This document shows, in pieces, positions 33,566-43,915 of a stretch of 64,000 bases of DNA. Source of the DNA: Diploptera punctata. Taxonomy: Eukaryota > Arthropoda > Insecta > Blattodea > Blaberidae. The translations under genes were made by a program, and so were the position numbers. Each line of letters opens with the position of its first letter. The first letter of the stretch is position 1. The stretch is from positions 191,501 through 255,500 of the forward strand of contig JASPKZ010007423.1 in the NCBI GenBank assembly GCA_030220185.1. The letters are read 5' to 3'. The notes beneath the pieces were generated by a model. That model was not told the origin of the DNA, did not search any database, and saw only the letters and a program-made list of their open reading frames with translations.

Positions 33566-33780
33566 ACTTCATACTCCACCCTGTGGGGGTGGGACAGGTA
33601 AGTAGTCAGGCGCCTGATTCATCGGGTAATTGATCCGTGTTCCTGGGAGTGCAAGCGGAGTAAACACACGATAATGGGGGACATTAAATACTCGTACAAA
33701 TGCTAGATCACCCCGAGTGTTGTCGTTGGCCACGCGGCTTCTCTCGGGGTATAAATGGACGGTATGAATGGACAACATTT
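33566..33780 (-). other. GC-richer island with an open frame, unidentified
   Basis: Visibly GC-richer than its flanks. The minus frame reads RVFNVPHYRVFTPLALPGTR and then INYPMNQAPDYLPVPPPQGG, more protein-like than most chance frames here, but I recognise no family. It could be an exon, part of a retroelement, or chance. Confidence 0.3.
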
Positions 33781-33944
33781 AATACATAAGTGCTTTTACT
33801 TCTTCCAACACTTATTCGAAATTTGTAGGATTTTTATAGTGTATACACGTCCAATACTAATTTTAGACCATTGTGCTTTGTTCAATCTACATTTTAAATT
33901 CATAATAAGTATTCAAATTTTGTATGATTTTATTGGAAACCACC

Positions 33945-34690
33945 AGGTTACTTCTTCTTCGGCGTTCTCATGCTGGAGCATCAGTAGATTTGTCAATTTT
34001 CTCTCTTCACCTAGCAGGTGTTTCCTCTACTTCCAAATTCCTATCATCCATTATAGTTATCACATAAGTTTTCCATTTCCGTCTTGGTCTGCCACGTTTA
34101 TTTCCTCCAAGGGGTGACCATTAGTATATATTTTTTGGTCATTTATCATCTTCCATTCTCTGTACATGGCTATAAAATTTAAGAGTTTGATTTTCAATCC
34201 TCTTAACAACAGATGTGGTGACATTCATTTCTCTCCAAAGCAATTCATTTCTTATTTTATCCTGTCTTGTTTCTTGAAGGCTTCTTCTAAGATACTCAAA
34301 TTGAACTGTTCTAATTTTATTCTTTTATAATTACGTCGAAGACCAAGTTTTACTTCCATATGACAAAATATTCTGTACTATGCTCTTATAAATTTTCATT
34401 TTAGTTTCCTTTGTAATATTTTGCTTCCAAAATATTCCATGTAATGCCTTAGTTTCATTTTTAGCTATTTCAATTTTTCTTCGTTTCTACATCATTTTCT
34501 CATATACCTAAACATATAATTATTGACCAAAAATATTTAAAAATTTCACTTTTTTATCTTCCCTGTAACGAGTATGAGGTTATCCACATCCTTTCTCAAA
34601 CATACACATTGTGTTTTCCGTAAATGTTTATTCAGTCCTCATTTTGTACATTCTTCTACTAGTTTATGCAATATTTAACGTTCCTTAATT
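33945..34690 (-). pseudogene. LINE-C RT C-terminal half
   Basis: The minus strand encodes NITKETKMKIYKSIVQNILS, YGSKTW, RTVQFEYLRRSLQETRQDKI and RNELLWREMN, then ENQTLKFYSHVQRMEDDK and WSPLGGNKRGRPRRKWKTYV, ending IMDDRNLEVE and a GAA repeat. This is an RTE-like RT tail from the same family as 1367-1575. The 5' side (to about 34690) has only weak RT traces in broken frames. Confidence 0.75.
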
Positions 34691-34699
34691 TATTTTTAC

Positions 34700-35140
34700 T
34701 AAGGAATAAACACAGGGAAGTGAGTATATAATTTTTGTTTGATTTTATTATAATTATTATTCTAATTATCATTATATTTCACAAAGTTTGAATGTTGTGT
34801 TTTATAATATGTAATTATGTTTAATGTTGAATGAAGTGTGGATGAGGAGTGTCGACCGCAGGTTACTTGCAAACAAGGTAAGATTCCACTTAACTTTATA
34901 AATATAAAATATAATTTATAATGTCTTTGAGTTTATGTTTAGGTTAATGCCATTTCATGTCTCATTGAATTTTGAATTGATTATGTGCATTATGAAATTC
35001 AAAATTCTGTGCAGACAATCACTCTGTATACTTTTTACCTCAGACACTAGACTCTTTGGACTAACCGTTGTGAAACGTTTGTTAATACAAGGATGGGAAT
35101 GTGCCTGAACTACAACTTCGTCCAACTTTATGCCAAACAA
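34700..35140. other. Non-coding stretch
   Basis: AT-rich. Nothing recognisable. Confidence 0.5.
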
Positions 35141-35146
35141 AAATCC

Positions 35147-35520
35147 ACTTATATGGGTGATGATTTTTTTAAATTTACATTTCTAAATTGCATTTCTACA
35201 AAACCTCTAATTTTGAACAATTTACGCCAAACAATATCTACTTATGTATTCACTTAGGCTTTCACGGCCGGAGTTATTATGATGATTTTGAAGTAGATTT
35301 CCGGGCAGTAGGCCATGATCTTGAGACATGTAGTCTCAAGACGACCCTTGAGAATGCCGGACGTAGTCTCTGGCAAAACGTTGGGGAACTTCAAGCCTCA
35401 AGACCACGGCCCACAGCCCGGAATTCTACTTGAAGATAAACATAACATCCACTTATGTGGGTGATAATTTTTTATTTACATCTCTATATTGCATTTGCAG
35501 AAAATCTCCCATTTTGTGTA
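35147..35520. repeat. Foldback repeat between duplicated flanks
   Basis: A ~70-bp unit (ATCCACTTAT-TGGGTGAT then ATTGCATTT) occurs at 35147-35217 and again at 35437-35516. Between them lies a hairpin-forming segment: TTTGAAGTAGATTTCCGGGC at about 35290 pairs with AGCCCGGAATTCTACTTGAA at about 35415. The segment with ACGGCCGGAG resembles a repeat dispersed in arthropod genomes, but I cannot name it. Confidence 0.6.
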
Positions 35521-35524
35521 TCAC

Positions 35525-36445
35525 AATTACAGCAAACGTGCCATGTGAAGATGAATGTGGTGCACTAGATTTGTATGAACAACCTGTGAATTATATTCAG
35601 TGTAAACTGATGTCCAGTGACACAAGATATAAAATGACTGCTGTACTCTGAAATTAGTTCCCAAGTAATTATTTTTCTTCCTTCAAGAAATTTTCAAATG
35701 AATATAAAAAAACGGTATGTGAATTTGTTTCAGGTTGTGTTTTCTTGAGGAATGTTTACAATCTGCACTCTAAGTGTTACTGATTTATGTTTAAATAACT
35801 TAATAAGTTTATATTCAGTGTACATAATATTTTGTAAGCGCAATTCTTCGAAGTGAATTTTATACCAACGTTCTCTATATTTCGTACTTTTAATTCATAA
35901 CAGTTTACTTTGGATTCTTTTTAAGATTAATTTTTATTCTTTGTTTTACAGACGATAATTATTTTGCTAAAAATGTAGATACAGTTATTTTATCCAACAA
36001 CCCTATGAAGGTATGTAATAAATTTGGTGTGAGAACAAGACAGCAAATTAAGAACTCCTAATATTTGAGGTCAGAACAGTAAATCATGCTGCTTGCTTTG
36101 TCCAGTAAATGGATCCGAGTGACTAGTCCTTCCTGATTCTCAATGGAGGATAATTATAGGAATCACCGAGTCTTATTGGAACACTTCTAATTGTATTACT
36201 GTTATTAAATTAAATATTCTTATCGATAAATTTACAGTTTAGTGAAACATATTATAATATTTTTATAATGTTCAATTACATTTCTGATTGAAATCATGTA
36301 GAACAACAAGAAATTAATTTTCATTATGTAAATTATCACAGTGAAGAAGTTTATACTTAGTGTTCATGGAATATGCATCTTAGTTCGTACATTATGCCAT
36401 ATAGTAAGAATCCATTTAGGAACTACTATTAGCATACATAATAAC
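35525..36445. other. Non-coding stretch
   Basis: Nothing recognisable. Confidence 0.5.
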
Positions 36446-36449
36446 TAAA

Positions 36450-36905
36450 TAGCACTATCGAGCCAGTAGGTTCATGGCCATGCTGACATAAGTTCTCCAT
36501 ACATCCTTACCCTAAGCTAATATTTCCCAATCGTATCTTGTATAATTTAATTTAATCATTGTTAATATTATTCTCCCATCTCATTATTTGCCTGCATACT
36601 GAGGTTTTCTCAATTCACACCTCTTTAATTCCATATTCGTGCCACATGTTCCGCCCAACGCAATGTACAAGACTTAGCTCTTCTAATCATATCTGGCTTC
36701 CTATAAAGGTCATGTAGCTCACTAGTAAGTAGTCTTCTCCATTCACCTGTCTGTACATCTCTCTTTGGTTCAAACATTTCCCTATGAACTTTATTCTCAA
36801 ATACTCGTAATCTCCTTTCCTCCCTTAAAGTAAGAGTACATGTTTCGCATCCATATAATCGTATAACTCGGACAACAACAGTTTTACATACTTTCAATTT
36901 ATTAT
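36450..36905 (-). mobile_element. LINE-B 3' tail
   Basis: The minus strand encodes LYGCETCTLTLREERRLRVF, then ENKVHREMFEPKRDVQTGEW and RRLLTSELHDLYRKPDMIRR, ending RWAEHVARIWN. The terminal region follows in another frame. Confidence 0.85.
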
Positions 36906-37020
36906 TTTATCATCATAAGTTTCATTTTTTTAATAATTACTTTGGTTCTGATGTGATCTGTCCCAACAGAGCCAAATATTTTTTGTATTTCGTGTACAAA
37001 TTAGTTTAGTATGAATGCGC

Positions 37021-37057
<37 letters not shown>

Positions 37058-37790
37058 ATATGTTTCATCTTAATGTTGTGTTGTCTCGGAGGAGGCCTTG
37101 ACATTCAGCTGATCACTCGTTCGGGGAGGCCCTCAGTGTCGTGTGGACAAATAAGTATGTACCTTATCCATAGTTAAAAACCCTTCTTACGAAAAGTCGT
37201 GTCACCGTAAGGCCCGGATGTCATGTGGCACGTAAAAGTACCAATAAATCGGGAGGTTAAACTGCGTTAATGGAACGGAAAATCATAAAAAGTAAAAATT
37301 TCCAAATTATGCATCTTATTATAATTACCTGAAATTAATACGTTTTTGTGTCAATTAAATCTAGAATCCTGCCATCTAGAAGACGTCAAGGGAACAACTC
37401 ATTTAAAAACCAATTGATAATCCGATAAGATAGTCGATGGATGTAAATGAAATAATTGAAGTCCTGCTCTGTTGTTTAAATGCATGGTTTTTTATCTAAG
37501 CACAGCTCACTCGATAAAGATCCTCTTTTCTTTACGGCTTTCACATTCTGAAAACCGAGTAGCATCAGTAAGGCTAGGATATGTATATAATATTAACATG
37601 CAAAATATGTACATATTTTTGTAATAATATCATATAAAATATGTAAGAATATATAAAATATCCTTAATATTTGTAGTATTAAGGGCATTAAAATTTAATT
37701 TTTGGACAAATTTTATTTTTAAATTTACTTTAGGATTGACCAGGTTTGAAGCAATGGGACTGTTAAATGTCTGACAACGTGATAACAAGG
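36906..37790. other. Non-coding stretch with GT microsatellite
   Basis: A GT run lies at about 37023-37052. A GC-richer patch (37080-37260; GTAAGGCCCGGATGTCATGT) may be an old SINE, not identified. Confidence 0.5.
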
Positions 37791-37794
37791 CTAT

Positions 37795-38072
37795 TGTCAC
37801 GTTTCTATTATAAAGTGATCCTACTTAGGGGTATTGGGAGGTTAAGGCTCTCCTCTTTCTAGACATTCGGCACAAGATATGAGCCTTTTGTGATAGCCGC
37901 CTTTACTCCTACAACAGAGTATGGTATTGATTTTTGTTAGAGGCTGAGTCGACCCCGGGCCAGAAGGTTAAGAAGGTTAAGAATTTTAAAAATCCTGATC
38001 CCATGGGTTTCGCCCCTCGACTTCCAGCTTGTAGAATATTGCCTTAACCAACTATACCACTGCGTGTCTCCT
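37795..38072 (-). mobile_element. SINE-2 copy 3 (diverged)
   Basis: The minus strand has AGTGGTATAGTTGGTTAAGG (A box), AGCTGGAAGTCGAGGGG, GGTCGACTCAGCCTCTAACA and GGAGAGCCTTAACCTCCCAA, ending GATCACTTTATA. It carries an AGAAGGTTA triplication in the body. Confidence 0.8.
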
Positions 38073-38758
38073 ACATATTTATACTATTTCATTCATAAAC
38101 AGAGTAGATCGTTCAGGTTTAAAAGGTATATTGTAATGTGGAACCATATACCCAAGTCTTCAGTGCCATCCTCTATCTATATTTATCGTATCTAGAAAAT
38201 GTAATTATTATTTGACCGTTTCTCAGCAGCTTTTTCATAGATTGGAAGAACAGTTTCATTGTATAATCACGTATCTGAGTGTTTAATGTAAAATATTGTC
38301 ACAGACTGTTTTAAATTATTTTCCATTTACAAAAATTATTTTTATGTGGCAGAATATTTAGTTTCACATTTTTAAAAAAATCTTGAAAATATGTAATTAT
38401 AATCAAATATGTAAAAATATATAATGGTAAATTTTCATATTTGATTAACAAGTTTCTAATTCGTGGACAGTTATACAATTTTAGCCACGTATAAGCAAAG
38501 GGAAGGAATACGTAATTACATACAAGTCGTAGCCTTAATTATCAGTTACTGGACAAACACAATACATTCAACGTTAGACTCCTATCCAACAAAACTAAAA
38601 ATTAAAATGGACCATTACGCAGGAACTGCTATACTAAGTGAATTCCACACAAAGTACAACTTATGTCCAGATTTGCTGGTTTAGGGAATACATCTTCCTT
38701 TTTGTTAACTAAATCGTATGAATCCAGTTAAGTTGCAACAAGGAAGTAAAACATCATT
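38073..38758. other. Non-coding stretch
   Basis: Nothing recognisable. The frame at 38463-38684 shows no known motif. Confidence 0.5.
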
Positions 38759-39290
38759 TCCGAGCTAAGTTCCAGTTGTAATGTAAACAAACCAGATGAG
38801 TTTGATCGATCGAATAAAGGTTACCTTCAAGGATATAAGAAAATGTAGTTCGCTCTCCAACACTCGAAATAAAAATACTATAAATGTATATTATCTAGCG
38901 CACGTCTATATAACTTATATCGGAAGATCTTAAAATATATAATTACAAATTTAAAACATTAAATAAGCATTGTTTTGTTCTTATGCTTACACAATGCAGA
39001 AGACGTGGAATTTCAATTGTTTGAAAATGGCAAAATTTATGCAGATTCTTTGATTACTGGAAAGCAAAGCATTTGAAAAGCGGAAAGAAACACATTATTA
39101 TTTGGAATAAATTAAAATTACTTAGTGAAAATATCCCACATTAACAATTGATAATAGGGTGAAAATAGCAGCAGAATTTACAAGTGAGTCAGCAAGGAAC
39201 ATAAATTATGCTCATAATGAAATTGGACCTGAAAATAAAGGTTATAAACTGACATTATGGAATGAGCTTAAATTATTAATTAGGTAGGAC

Positions 39291-39294
<4 letters not shown>

Positions 39295-39319
<25 letters not shown>
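39295..39319. repeat. CA microsatellite
   Basis: A run of CA dinucleotides inside transposon T copy B. Confidence 0.9.
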
Positions 39320-39321
<2 letters not shown>

Positions 39322-39324
39322 GTG

Positions 39325-39600
39325 ACATAAGGGAAATTAATGCCTTGAACCCGGACCTCTGGATTGATATTCGAGTGCGCTACCACTCTTAGGCTCTTAA
39401 GCAAATCTAGTACAAACATTTATTTTCCAAATATATAGTCTCAAATATTACGAGAAGTAGCGGGAACTCGATCTCCACTGCCACCTAGTAGCTCTTGTAA
39501 CAAGTAAGCAAAAAAACTGGAGTATCAATCCAGAGCTCCGGGTTCAAATCCCGTCCAGGCATTTATTTTTCTTATGTTAAATTAAGCTTGCATTGCTCAA
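39325..39600. repeat. Opposed pair of tRNA-like SINE pieces
   Basis: Minus strand near 39335-39402: GTGGTAGCGCACTCG, TATCAATCCAGAGGTCCGGG and TTCAAGGCATTAATTT. Plus strand near 39515-39580: TATCAATCCAGAGCTCCGGG, TTCAAATCCCGTCCAGGCAT and TTATTTTTCTTATG. The same sequence in two orientations, each with a B box, suggests two SINE copies of one family or a palindromic duplication. Confidence 0.6.
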
Positions 39601-39620
39601 TGACAAAACTTTAATCATAA

Positions 39621-39627
<7 letters not shown>

Positions 39628-39658
<31 letters not shown>
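39628..39658. repeat. TA microsatellite
   Basis: An uninterrupted TA run. Confidence 0.9.
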
Positions 39659-39661
<3 letters not shown>

Positions 39662-40151
39662 CTGTCGCAAATAAATAAAAGATGGAGGAAGTTCCTAATC
39701 ATATTGGTACCATCTTATGTTGTTCTCAGTGTTAATTCCCGTAAAATACTATAAATAAAGCTTTTATCGTGCACAATTGTGCTTATGGCGGGTAAACGTT
39801 GTACCACGGTTCCCCAATAAACGGAATCGGTGGAGTAATATTTTATGCAAGTTTTTTTTACAGTACAACCGGAACCTTGCTCGGTTCTAGTATGGATTGA
39901 TTTTTAAAATTGGGTTTTCAGGCAAAACTCTTCTCCAATTAGCCAAAATATGCTGCTTTTGGAGAATACATTTCTCGGTTTTAGATTAATGTCTTATATA
40001 GAATTTTATTGCGAAAACTCGAAATGTGTTATATGCCAAGTTTGATTCCGAAAAAAAGAAAGATTGCTGTCCTTAGAGCTTGATAGATGGAGCGCGCACA
40101 CAGGCTCATTTGTCAATTTGGGTGTTTACTAAGTAGGACCAATGAAAATTG

Positions 40152-40238
40152 TACAAGTTTTTCAAAGATAATTTCATGAAACCAATATCAATTCCTTATA
40201 TATTCCTTTGAAATCCGTTAATAGGCTATGTGAGTATT
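40152..40238 (+). repeat. Direct repeat X, first copy
   Basis: TACAAGTTTTTCAAAGATAA, then TTTCATGAAACCAATATC, then GTTAATAGGCTATGTGAGTA. It recurs at 41124-41196 almost identically, lacking ~18 bases in the middle. Confidence 0.85.
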
Positions 40239-40240
40239 GG

Positions 40241-40312
40241 TTCCGATGGTGTAATGGTTACCACGCACGACTCTACATTCGAGGTTTCCGGTTTCAAACC
40301 GCGTTATGGTAC
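40241..40312 (+). mobile_element. tRNA-Val-like sequence (pseudogene or SINE head)
   Basis: TTCCGATGGTGTAATGGTTA fits the 5' half and A box of insect tRNA-Val. CTCTACA lies in the anticodon-loop position (TAC possible), and CCGGTTTCAAACCG serves as T-arm and B box. The anticodon stem pairs poorly and the acceptor stem cannot be closed cleanly, so I do not call a functional tRNA. Confidence 0.45.
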
Positions 40313-40364
40313 GATGGACTATTAACGGCATAAAATTTCTGAGTGAAGATTAGTAAAATTATAT

Positions 40365-40650
40365 ACCACTACAGTCCACCGCTATACCAACTGAGCACTT
40401 ACAACGATTGCTTAAAAAGTCGATAAGTCCGCAACCTATTATACCAGTTTTTATTTTTTCGATTGTCTGATGATTCTGCCAGGATTTTAGGTACAAATTA
40501 TTAAATTATTGTATTGTCATGGGTCCTTTATAAGTATACAAAGTTTCAAGTCGATCTAATGTGTTTAAGTGGGTGAAAATCATGTTCAAAGATTCCGTTA
40601 CGTAGATGCAGATAGATAGACAGATACAGGTCAAGCTAATATAAAGCGTG
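40365..40650 (-). repeat. Dispersed repeat D1, second copy
   Basis: The minus strand reads ACACGCTTTATATTAGCTTG, GTAACGGAATCTTTGAACAT, AGATCGACTTGAAACTTTG and TATACTTATAAAGGACC, then GCTCAGTTGGTATAGCGGTG. It is homologous to 848-1290 but has only one of the two duplicated blocks. Confidence 0.7.
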
Positions 40651-40869
40651 TAATATGTTGAATATAGCAATTTATATATTAACATGTAAGAATCATAGAA
40701 TGTATGTGGCTCCCAGATTGTATATATAGTGCACGACTGTAAGCAAGTACCGCTTGCGGGATATAATAGAAAAAATGTAGCATTTGATTAAACCACAATA
40801 AAAACACACCGCTGTTTGCACTTTATTAAATGTGTTATTTCCCAGAAATATAATTGACATAGGCCTATT

Positions 40870-41115
40870 TACATCATTGTGCATCAGAAATTAATTAATA
40901 ACCTATAACATAGGTTATAATATACAGTTTTGTGTGTTTCATTTTGTTTCCACTAGGGTACATTGTTACAAAATTGCGATCCTATTTGCCAATAAATAAT
41001 ATGATCTGCTTGCAGTGGATGAACAAATGAAACATAACAAACGTTTCTCATTTGTTTTCAAACATCCCCCTTTACATTAAATATATAAATATTTTAAAAT
41101 AACTATAATTAAATA
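40870..41115 (-). repeat. Repeat R625, inverted third copy
   Basis: The minus strand aligns with 43980-44260 and 44585-44835: TTTAATGTAAAGGGGGATGT, TTGAAAACAAATGAGAAACG, TTTATTGGCAAATAGGATCG and TTATAGGTTATTAATT. Confidence 0.75.
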
Positions 41116-41123
41116 ATGATTTG

Positions 41124-41196
41124 TACAAGTTTTTCAAAGATAATTTCATGAAACCAATATCCTTTGAAATTCGTTAATAGGCTATGTGAGTATTGT
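41124..41196 (+). repeat. Direct repeat X, second copy
   Basis: Near-identical to 40152-40238 with a deletion of ~18 bases after AATATC. Confidence 0.85.
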
Positions 41197-41790
41197 TTTA
41201 ATAAAAAATCAGTGATAGAACTCATCATATTCCAAACCTGTAAAAACAAGCAATTTTATTCGTTAAATAGTCCTAACAAACGCCACTTTTCATTTCCAAA
41301 TCCTCTAGACATTTCTTATGATAATTACTATTATATTCATGTCTGCTACCTTTCTTATGTATTGGGTGGATTTTTGTTAACTTGCATTCTCTTGGAACGT
41401 TTAATATTCTCTATAATGAACGTAAGTCTGGCTTTGGAACATCTTAGAGTGAATTAATCAATCATTGTCATATCATATAGAGTAGAAACGAAATGACGTT
41501 AATGGAGGGTATTTTAGTTATATAAGCCATGCGGTTCACATCTAGGGATTAATAACAATACAAAGAATCCAAGTAAAAGCTTGATGTTGTGCGATTCCGT
41601 GAAAATGTCATACCGAAGCGAACATTAATATTGTCGCAGGAATAGTTTCGTCGACGGAATCTAACACATCTTTAGAGATAAAATATTTTGATTCACAAAG
41701 AGAATATTTCAAACACTTGTTATTTTAATCTAAAATCAGTGGTAGAACTCGTCATATTCCAAACCTGTAAAAACAAGCAATTTTTTACGA
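41197..41790 (+). repeat. Direct repeat Y (two copies)
   Basis: ATTCCAAACCTGTAAAAACA plus flanks occurs at about 41197-41265 and 41723-41790 (AGAACTC-TCATATTCC, AAGCAATTTT). The ~460 bases between them hold no recognisable gene. Confidence 0.75.
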
Positions 41791-42047
41791 ATTTGTTGTT
41801 TAACTATTTGATCGTGTTAATTTGTTTTTATTTAACAAACTCCTTTGTTAAACCATATTTTGACCCTTTTAGCCGCTACTGTGATGATATTAACTGTATT
41901 TTAATGTTACAGATAGCTTAAATGTGCTCTATTACTGTTAAGTGTATGCAGTGGTCAGTCAGTCACGGAAAACGTATACAAATCATTTTACACAACTAAA
42001 TAATTGATGGATTAAAATTCCTTTCTAGATTCTAGGTTATCAGTATA

Positions 42048-42215
42048 TAACTAACTCACTGGCCCTGTCGAACTCCAAGGTTCATGGCCGCGCGGACATA
42101 TAGGCTACATCCCTATCCTGAGAGGTTTTATAAACGTCCCCTGTATAATCTACTTCCCTCAAATCATGGTTAATGTTACTCTCCCTTCTAATTCTTGGCC
42201 GATCTGCTGGACGCT
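42048..42215 (-). mobile_element. LINE-B 3' tail
   Basis: Plus-strand text TAACTCACTGGCCCTGTCGA, TTCATGGCCGCGCGGACATA, CTACTTCCCTCAAATCATGG and AATTCTTGGCC is the reverse of the LINE-B end. Confidence 0.8.
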
Positions 42216-42270
42216 CATTTCTTGGAAATACATATCTTGGTTTATTTTAATACGATATTCTGTGTTTTGT

Positions 42271-42271
<1 letters not shown>

Positions 42272-42306
<35 letters not shown>
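42272..42306. repeat. TA microsatellite
   Basis: A TA run that abuts the 3' end of the SINE-1 copy. Confidence 0.9.
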
Positions 42307-42308
<2 letters not shown>

Positions 42309-42643
42309 ATCCATAGTACTTCTGCCCGAAGGCAAGTCCTTCACTACAATCATAGAATTTCCATGCTATTTTTGCAGCTTTACTAGGGAATTGTAGGTGT
42401 GGTAGCTTCACGTTGCTTTCCACACCGGTGAAGGATGATGATGATGATGATGATGATGAGGATGATGGTGATGATGATAGTCATATGATTTCAGGGACCA
42501 TTTGGGCCTTAAAGTTTTCCTGACATTTGTCTTACAGGTGAGGAAAAACCCCGATAAAACCTCACCCAGAAAAACTGCCCCGACCGGGGATCGAACCCGG
42601 GCCCGCTGCGTGACAAGGTAGCACGCTACCTCGAGACCTCGGT

Positions 42644-42655
<12 letters not shown>
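42306..42655 (-). mobile_element. SINE-1 copy b, near full length
   Basis: Reading the minus strand: head GAGGTCTCGAGGTAGCGTGC with an A box, B box GGGTTCGATCCCCGGTCGGG, body CCTCACCTGTAAGACAAATG, an ATC/ATG microsatellite (about 42436-42480), tail GGTGTGGAAAGCAACGTGAA, and the terminal stem-loop TTGCC/TTCG/GGCAG (42322-42335, one U-G pair). The end ATGGATGG abuts a TA run. This is the best reference copy of SINE-1 in the window, about 350 bp. Confidence 0.9.

Positions 42656-42678
<23 letters not shown>
42648..42678. repeat. TA microsatellite
   Basis: A TA run at the head side of the SINE-1 copy. Confidence 0.9.
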
Positions 42679-42680
<2 letters not shown>

Positions 42681-42689
42681 GTGTGTACA

Positions 42690-42940
42690 AGAGGAGCAAG
42701 ACATCATAGACATCATAAAGAAAGGATTCCAGTGGTATGGCCATGTAAAAAGAATGCGAGAGCAAAGATTGCCTAAAATTTTTATGGAATGGATCCCAAA
42801 AGAAAGGAGGAAGAGCGAAGAAAACTTGGATAGAAGGGGCACAAGCAGCTATGAATATCAGGGGATTGGAGGAAGATTCATGGATGGACAGAGAGGAATG
42901 ACTTTTGGTTTCCGAAAGACGGCGGCAGCTGCCATGATAC
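42690..42940 (+). pseudogene. LINE-E RT C-terminal fragment
   Basis: Reads FQWYGHVKRMREQRLPKIFM, EWIPKERRKSEENLDRRGTS and FMDGQRGMTFGFRKTAAAAM. The GHVKRM - LPK - W-P tail pattern is shared with RTE-like LINE C-termini. It is short, enclosed by TA runs, and a different family from LINE-A, -B and -C. Confidence 0.65.
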
Positions 42941-42945
42941 CGTGT

Positions 42946-42967
42946 GATTATATATATATATATATAT
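42946..42967. repeat. TA microsatellite
   Basis: A TA run that abuts the SINE-1 head fragment. Confidence 0.9.
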
Positions 42968-43025
42968 AACCTCACCCAGAAAAACTGTCCCGACCGGGGA
43001 TCGAACCCAGGCCCGCTGCGTAACA
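42968..43025 (-). mobile_element. SINE-1 head fragment (copy c)
   Basis: 58 bases that match 42558-42615 with three differences, covering the B box region. It starts exactly at a TA run. Confidence 0.85.
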
Positions 43026-43655
43026 GTATATAATAATTATATTTTGGTTTATTTGACACAGTGTTGTTTGTTGCTATGAAACAGAAGTTATTTAAATCAC
43101 ATATAAAATAGGTACAAACAAAATATATTAATTTGCGTACAAGTGATTCTAATAAATGAGTTTTCAAAATTGTACGTATTTCCAGTCCATCATTGTATCG
43201 AACTAAGCAGGGAGGTAAGTAGATAATAATTTAGCTTCATTGGGTGGTAAATTCTAATTACTTGTGAATACAGATCAACATAATAATAAACATAACATAG
43301 CGTGAGAGAAAACAAGTATTGTATAGTTTATTACTATTCAGAGCGTGTTAGCAAATAACGCGTAATTGTATCAGTAATATGACATTAAGTATTAAGACTC
43401 TTCTCCGTCCTTGTAACAACTTGGTAACAAATAACAATCAAATACAAATTTTTATTTTTTTTCAATAGTAAAATCAAAGACATCTTCAATAATTTAAAAT
43501 CAATCAGTATATTTTCCCTGTTTGTTTAAAGAACTGGATTATATAATATACTCACATCTAACAGTGTATGTAACTTTCGTGATGAACGCAAGTCTGGCTT
43601 TTGAACGAAACATCACACAAACACCGCACTTCTGCACGTTTTAAAGAATATTAAA
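43026..43655. other. Non-coding stretch
   Basis: AT-rich. GATGAACGCAAGTCTGGCTT at about 43581 repeats an almost identical string near 41416. Nothing else recognisable. Confidence 0.5.
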
Positions 43656-43659
43656 TGTT

Positions 43660-43815
43660 CTATGGACAAAAGTGACAACAGTTCTACTCGACTACAGCAA
43701 AGTCTTTGATACTCTAGACATGAACTTACTCCTAGCTATAGATATTACATGTCTGAGGCAACTCTGCCTTGATTGGTTTGGTTCTTAGAAATCACTAGCA
43801 ATCAATTTCTGTTAA
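43660..43815 (+). pseudogene. Short non-LTR reverse transcriptase fragment
   Basis: Reads TKVTTVLLDYSKVFDTLDMN and LLLAIDI, then LCLDWFGS. VLLDYSKVFDTLDMNLLL is the motif-A region of non-LTR RT (first catalytic Asp in LDYSKxFD). Nothing before or after it aligns with RT, so it is an isolated remnant of yet another LINE lineage. Confidence 0.65.
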
Positions 43816-43915
43816 TAATCGTAATTTTCCCTACATTTTGTGAAGACAAGAATAAATAAAACCTACCATTAGTTCTTATCAGTAATAATAAGTAATGACA
43901 CGAGTGATTTTTAAA

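Larger units (their letters stand above)
38759..39893. mobile_element. DNA transposon family T, copy B
   Basis: The left end CCGAGCTAAGTTCCAGTTGT starts at 38760. The right end reads ACAACCGGAACCTTGCTCGG near 39866-39885, a diverged inverted copy. The interior follows copy A (GAATTTCAATTGTTTG-AAA, GAAAATATCCCACATTA, GTGAGTCAGCAAGGAACATA, AGATGGAGGAAGTTCCTAAT). The HTH-like relic is broken by stops. A segment at about 39290-39660, absent from copy A, holds a CA microsatellite, two opposed tRNA-like pieces and a TA run. Confidence 0.75.

Noticed and set aside
40241..40312. Functional tRNA-Val gene
   Set aside because: The A and B boxes are good, but the anticodon stem is poor and the acceptor stem does not close.
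40152..41196. LTR retrotransposon with 86-bp LTRs
   Set aside because: The repeats do not start TG and end CA, there is no primer-binding site, polypurine tract or gag/pol inside, and the interior is a mosaic of other repeats.
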